Assembly (NCBI GenBank): GCA_018396865.1
Contig: JAGTRB010000017.1
Span: forward strand, 1 to 34,986
Direction: 5' to 3'
Length of the DNA: 34,986 bases
Origin: Candidatus Bathyarchaeota archaeon
GTDB lineage: Archaea; Thermoproteota; Bathyarchaeia; TCS64
Shown here: piece by piece, positions 32,476-34,986 of the stretch
Layout of the letters: each line of letters begins with the position of its first letter
Numbering within the stretch: position 1 is the stretch's first letter
Notes under the pieces: model-generated
What the model saw: the letters and a program-made list of their open reading frames with translations, nothing else
Told to the model about the DNA's origin: nothing
The model's database searches: none
Position numbers and translations under genes: made by a program

Positions 32476-33051
32476 TTATTCCAGTCCTTTAATCTTCTTT
32501 ATCAGCCAGACCATCTTCTTCGAAAAGTTCCTCGCGGTCCTCAGCCCCTCCTCGTCCCTCATAACCTCCCCCCTCTCCGTCCCAAATGCTATATTCCAGT
32601 ATGTTGAGCTCGGGATAATCATGCCTTGTTGGAGGAAGAAGAATAATAGCTGGGCTAATGTGAAGTTCTGGCCTGCTCTTCTAGCCACAATAAGAGGGCC
32701 GCCAACTTTATTTTCAAATATATCCCCCCTAGCCATTGAGATGAGGGCGGCTCTATCAATTAAGGCCTTTATCTGCGGTGTCGCCGATCCAAAATAGACC
32801 GGGGTGGCTATTATTATTCCATCGGCCTTAACCATCTTCTCGAATACCTCCTTAAAGTCATCTTTTATTCGGCATTCACCAGTCTCCCTGCAAGAAAAGC
32901 ATGCGTCGCACGGCTTAACCTCTTTGCCAGCCAACCTTATGAGTTCGGTCTTTGCCCCATCCTCAGCTGCAGCCTTCAATGCCTCTGATAGAAGAATCTC
33001 AGTGTTACCATTAAACCTTGGGCTGCCAACAATTCCAACTATATAAATCAA
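32476..33051 (-). CDS. Iron-sulfur flavoprotein / NADPH-dependent FMN reductase family
   Basis: The protein has 191 residues with a flavodoxin-like fold. GIVGSPRFNGNTEIL (7-21) binds the FMN phosphate. A cysteine motif CDACFSCRETGEC (C48, C51, C54, C60) is the compact cluster-binding pattern of archaeal iron-sulfur flavoproteins (Isf). IIIATPVYFGSATPQIKALIDR is the second FMN-binding strand. Such proteins take electrons from ferredoxin and can reduce oxygen species or act as carriers. The gene is upstream of tRNA-Pro in convergent orientation. The flavodiiron protein at the right end would fit the same oxygen-protection theme, but there is no direct operon link. Confidence 0.87.
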   Translation of the reverse strand: MIYIVGIVGSPRFNGNTEILLSEALKAAAEDGAKTELIRLAGKEVKPCDACFSCRETGECRIKDDFKEVFEKMVKADGIIIATPVYFGSATPQIKALIDRAALISMARGDIFENKVGGPLIVARRAGQNFTLAQLLFFFLQQGMIIPSSTYWNIAFGTERGEVMRDEEGLRTARNFSKKMVWLIKKIKGLE

Positions 33052-33231
33052 TCTAAGCTATCAAACCCTTTCTATCATTCCATCTTATAAATTTACGCAT
33101 TACTTATTGAAATAATCTTCCTCTGGAAGACTTCACCCTAGACATCCTAAACAAGAAGTGTGCTGACAAGTACAAAGCCTATGGCATATGCATTTGTGAC
33201 TCTGGATGAGTATGTAGAGTTATCTGAATTA

Positions 33232-34383
33232 TTAGCCTCGTTTATTCAGTTTCAATAGGGCAATGGGTACTGTCCCGAAAGCTAGTAAGAGCACTGCAAC
33301 CTTGAACATGGAGGATGTTGGCATGAGAATCGTCAGCCTCTCCGGAATGAAAGCCCCTGACCCTTCTCCGGCTTCGAACATGATGGAGAGAGATGAGACG
33401 GCCACTCCTGAAGAGCGCCCCTAATGACGTCTCTTGGGAGATCCCACTCCATCGCCATAACTATCAAAGGGAGAGAGAGGTCTCTCCCCTCTGAGAATAT
33501 GGCGTAAGCCGCTATTGAGGAGATATATGAGGCTAAAAGCGGAAGCTTCCTTACGGTTCTATGGGAGAGCCTCCCAGCAGGTATTCGGGCAAGCGAGTTC
33601 ATAAGGCCCCTAAGTGTGAACATGAACCCTATGAAGGGAAGTGGAATTCCAAGCTCGTCCGCCGCGTAGATTGAGAATAGGGTGTTGAAGATTCCATCGG
33701 CTGCTGAGAAGGTAACCCGCGTGATGGAGATAGAAGCAGCAATCTTAGATTTCATTACTATTAAAAGCGGAGATGCTCCCCCCTCTTTCTCACCCTCCCC
33801 AAAAGAGGCCTTTCCTGAACCCGTCACATTTTGCTCGGGTTTTCCCACCACAGAAGCTATGAGATAGACAAGACCAGCCAGGGGGAAGGCGGAGGTGAGA
33901 AGGAATCCAGCGATCTCAGAGGGCTTCGATAAGGAGGCCATTTATGAATGGTCCAACTATCATTGCAACGGCCACAGAGGTAAGATAGATGCCCATAACG
34001 GTCCCCCTCTTATCTGGTGGAGAAAGGTCAGACGCGAGGGATATCGCTATGGGGTTGAAGCTCATAGGAGCAAAGGCGTGAAGAAGCCTTATGAAATAGA
34101 GCCATCCAACACTTGTGGCATAGAAGTAGAAGAGGAGAGAGACGAACTGAACGGATAGTGAGAAGATTATTATGAGCCACTTCTCCAACCCCTCTGATAA
34201 TATTCCGAAAGGGATCCTCCCTACAACAACTGCTCCCGATGAGATCCCCATTAGAAGCCCGACCTCAAACCTTGATGCCCCGAGATGGGAGATGTATAAT
34301 GGTAGTGTGGGGCCTATTATGGTATTCCCCATGAAGAAGCTGAAGGCCGAGAGCAAAAGCAAATATAACCTTTTCTCAGTCAT
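33232..34383 (-). pseudogene. MFS transporter broken by two frameshifts
   Basis: Three frames make one 12-helix major facilitator protein of about 384 residues. The first, from ATG 34383, runs KRLYLLLLSAFSFFMGNTII to GPFINGLLIEAL and stops at 33916-33918. It carries the loop 2-3 region GRIPFGILSEGLEKW. The second begins in another frame near 33930 (SKPSEIAGFLLTSAFPLAGL) and includes RIPAGRLSHRTVRKLP, the matching motif of the second half. Near 33415 another shift leads to GVAVSSLSIMFEAGEGSGAF and a last helix VAVLLLAFGTVPIALLKLNK, ending at TAA 33232. The two halves and their signature motifs are otherwise well preserved, so the damage is recent or the two shifts are sequence errors. Substrate is unknown. 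Confidence 0.82.
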
Positions 34384-34510
34384 CTCAACTCAACCTCCTT
34401 AACCTCTTTTTAACCTTGTCGGAGGGGAGGAGAAGGGGCTCACTTCTGAAGGAGGGGTGAAGTAAGATCTAAATCCTTTTAAGACGGAGTAGAAGGAACC
34501 TTTTTTAGAG

Positions 34511-34986
34511 ATGTTATATACACCTGAAATATGTGATGGAGTCTATTTCGTGGGGGTTAAAGACTTCAATAGGAGGATCTTCGACGCCCTTATACCCCTC
34601 CCCAGAGGGACATCTTACAACTCCTATCTAGTCACTGGAACTGAGAAGAATGCTCTAATAGACACTGTCAATCTTGGGTTTGGGGACGAGCTTTTGGGAA
34701 GGATCAAGGAGGTTGTAGAACTGGAGGAGCTGGACTATGTGATTATGAATCACGCTGAGCCAGACCATGCGGGAGCCCTCCCCAACATACTAAGTTCATG
34801 TGATGCCAAGCTAATAGCCACGGAAAGGGGAGCTGAGATGGCCAGGCATTACTATAAGGTTCCTGAGGAGAGGGTGATGAGTGTGAGGGATGGAGATAGG
34901 ATAGGGCTCGGTGGGAAGACCCTGAGGTTCATCGAGGCCCCCTGGCTCCACTGGCCTGAGACTATGTTCACATACCTGGAAGAGGA
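34511..34986 (+). CDS. fprA: FprA-type flavodiiron protein, partial
   Basis: The first 158 residues are visible before the window ends. It is the metallo-beta-lactamase-like diiron domain of flavodiiron proteins: GTSYNSYLVTGTEKNALID, VIMNHAEPDHAGALPN with the HxExDH iron ligands, and APWLHWPETMFTYLEE with a further conserved His. In archaea these proteins reduce oxygen to water, using F420H2 directly or a rubredoxin-like donor. The flavodoxin domain would follow outside the window. F420 use is consistent with npdG at 21336-22004. The gene diverges from the MFS gene; the 127-base gap holds both promoters. The start ATG 34511 is unambiguous by family length. Confidence 0.93.
   Translation, partial: MLYTPEICDGVYFVGVKDFNRRIFDALIPLPRGTSYNSYLVTGTEKNALIDTVNLGFGDELLGRIKEVVELEELDYVIMNHAEPDHAGALPNILSSCDAKLIATERGAEMARHYYKVPEERVMSVRDGDRIGLGGKTLRFIEAPWLHWPETMFTYLEE

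Noticed and set aside
33052-33231. A gene in the gap between the iron-sulfur flavoprotein and the MFS gene
   Set aside because: The only open stretch is short (about 28 codons), has no start or ribosome site and matches nothing I recognise.
1-34986. CRISPR arrays or insertion sequences
   Set aside because: I saw no regularly spaced direct repeats, no transposase-like protein and no terminal inverted repeats flanking a gene.

Overview
This window reads as archaeal chromosome. It carries archaeal-type RNA polymerase subunit E', both clamp-loader subunits (RfcS, RfcL), an archaeal class I CCA-adding enzyme, the archaeal tRNA-splicing endonuclease with three intron-containing tRNA genes, the archaea-specific UPF0200/UPF0201 pair, an F420:NADP oxidoreductase and a heterodisulfide-reductase-type operon. 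Many genes have TATA-like boxes 25-30 bases before the start codon, as expected for leaderless archaeal transcripts. GC looks close to 50%. Gene content and tRNA style suggest a TACK-group anaerobe, possibly Bathyarchaeia-like, but no marker here settles the lineage.

Layout. 1-1391: partial rpoE, a helix-turn-helix/phosphoribosyltransferase regulator and tRNA-Lys(UUU), all on the minus strand. 1549-4645: an unusual tRNA-Gly(CCC), three poorly characterised proteins and a frameshifted GDT1-family cation transporter. 4689-7421: inositol-1-phosphate synthase, a tRNA thiolation enzyme, and two small ubiquitin-like sulfur carriers reading away from each other. 7443-16463: the most interesting block. 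Two-subunit fumarase is on the minus strand; diverging from it is a tight five-gene operon (HdrC, HdrB, a fumarate-reductase-type iron-sulfur subunit, a fumarate-reductase-type flavoprotein, HdrA), followed by malic enzyme. 16593-21247: a zinc-ribbon protein, a PhoU-like protein, EndA, a small unknown gene pair, and RfcL/RfcS. 21336-27341: F420:NADP oxidoreductase, a glutamate-synthase-like FMN protein, a decayed metallo-beta-lactamase fragment, UPF0201, UPF0200, a radical-SAM activase and a guanidine deiminase. 27508-34986: a heavily decayed saccharopine-dehydrogenase pseudogene, CCA enzyme with a coupled kinase, an amidohydrolase, tRNA-Pro(GGG), an iron-sulfur flavoprotein, a broken MFS transporter and a partial FprA-type flavodiiron protein.

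How the genes work together. Malic enzyme, fumarase and the fumarate-reductase-type subunits together link pyruvate, malate, fumarate and succinate. Fusing that step to a complete HdrABC suggests a cytoplasmic complex coupling fumarate/succinate to a dithiol/disulfide couple and perhaps ferredoxin by flavin-based electron bifurcation. HdrA also ends in an MvhD-like domain that has lost every cluster-binding cysteine. A second theme is tRNA maturation: intron-bearing tRNAs, EndA, the CCA enzyme and a thiolation enzyme with sulfur carriers all lie in this one window. Several genes are broken (GDT1 family, saccharopine dehydrogenase, MFS, an MBL fragment). The single frameshifts could be sequence errors, but the saccharopine dehydrogenase copy is clearly decayed.
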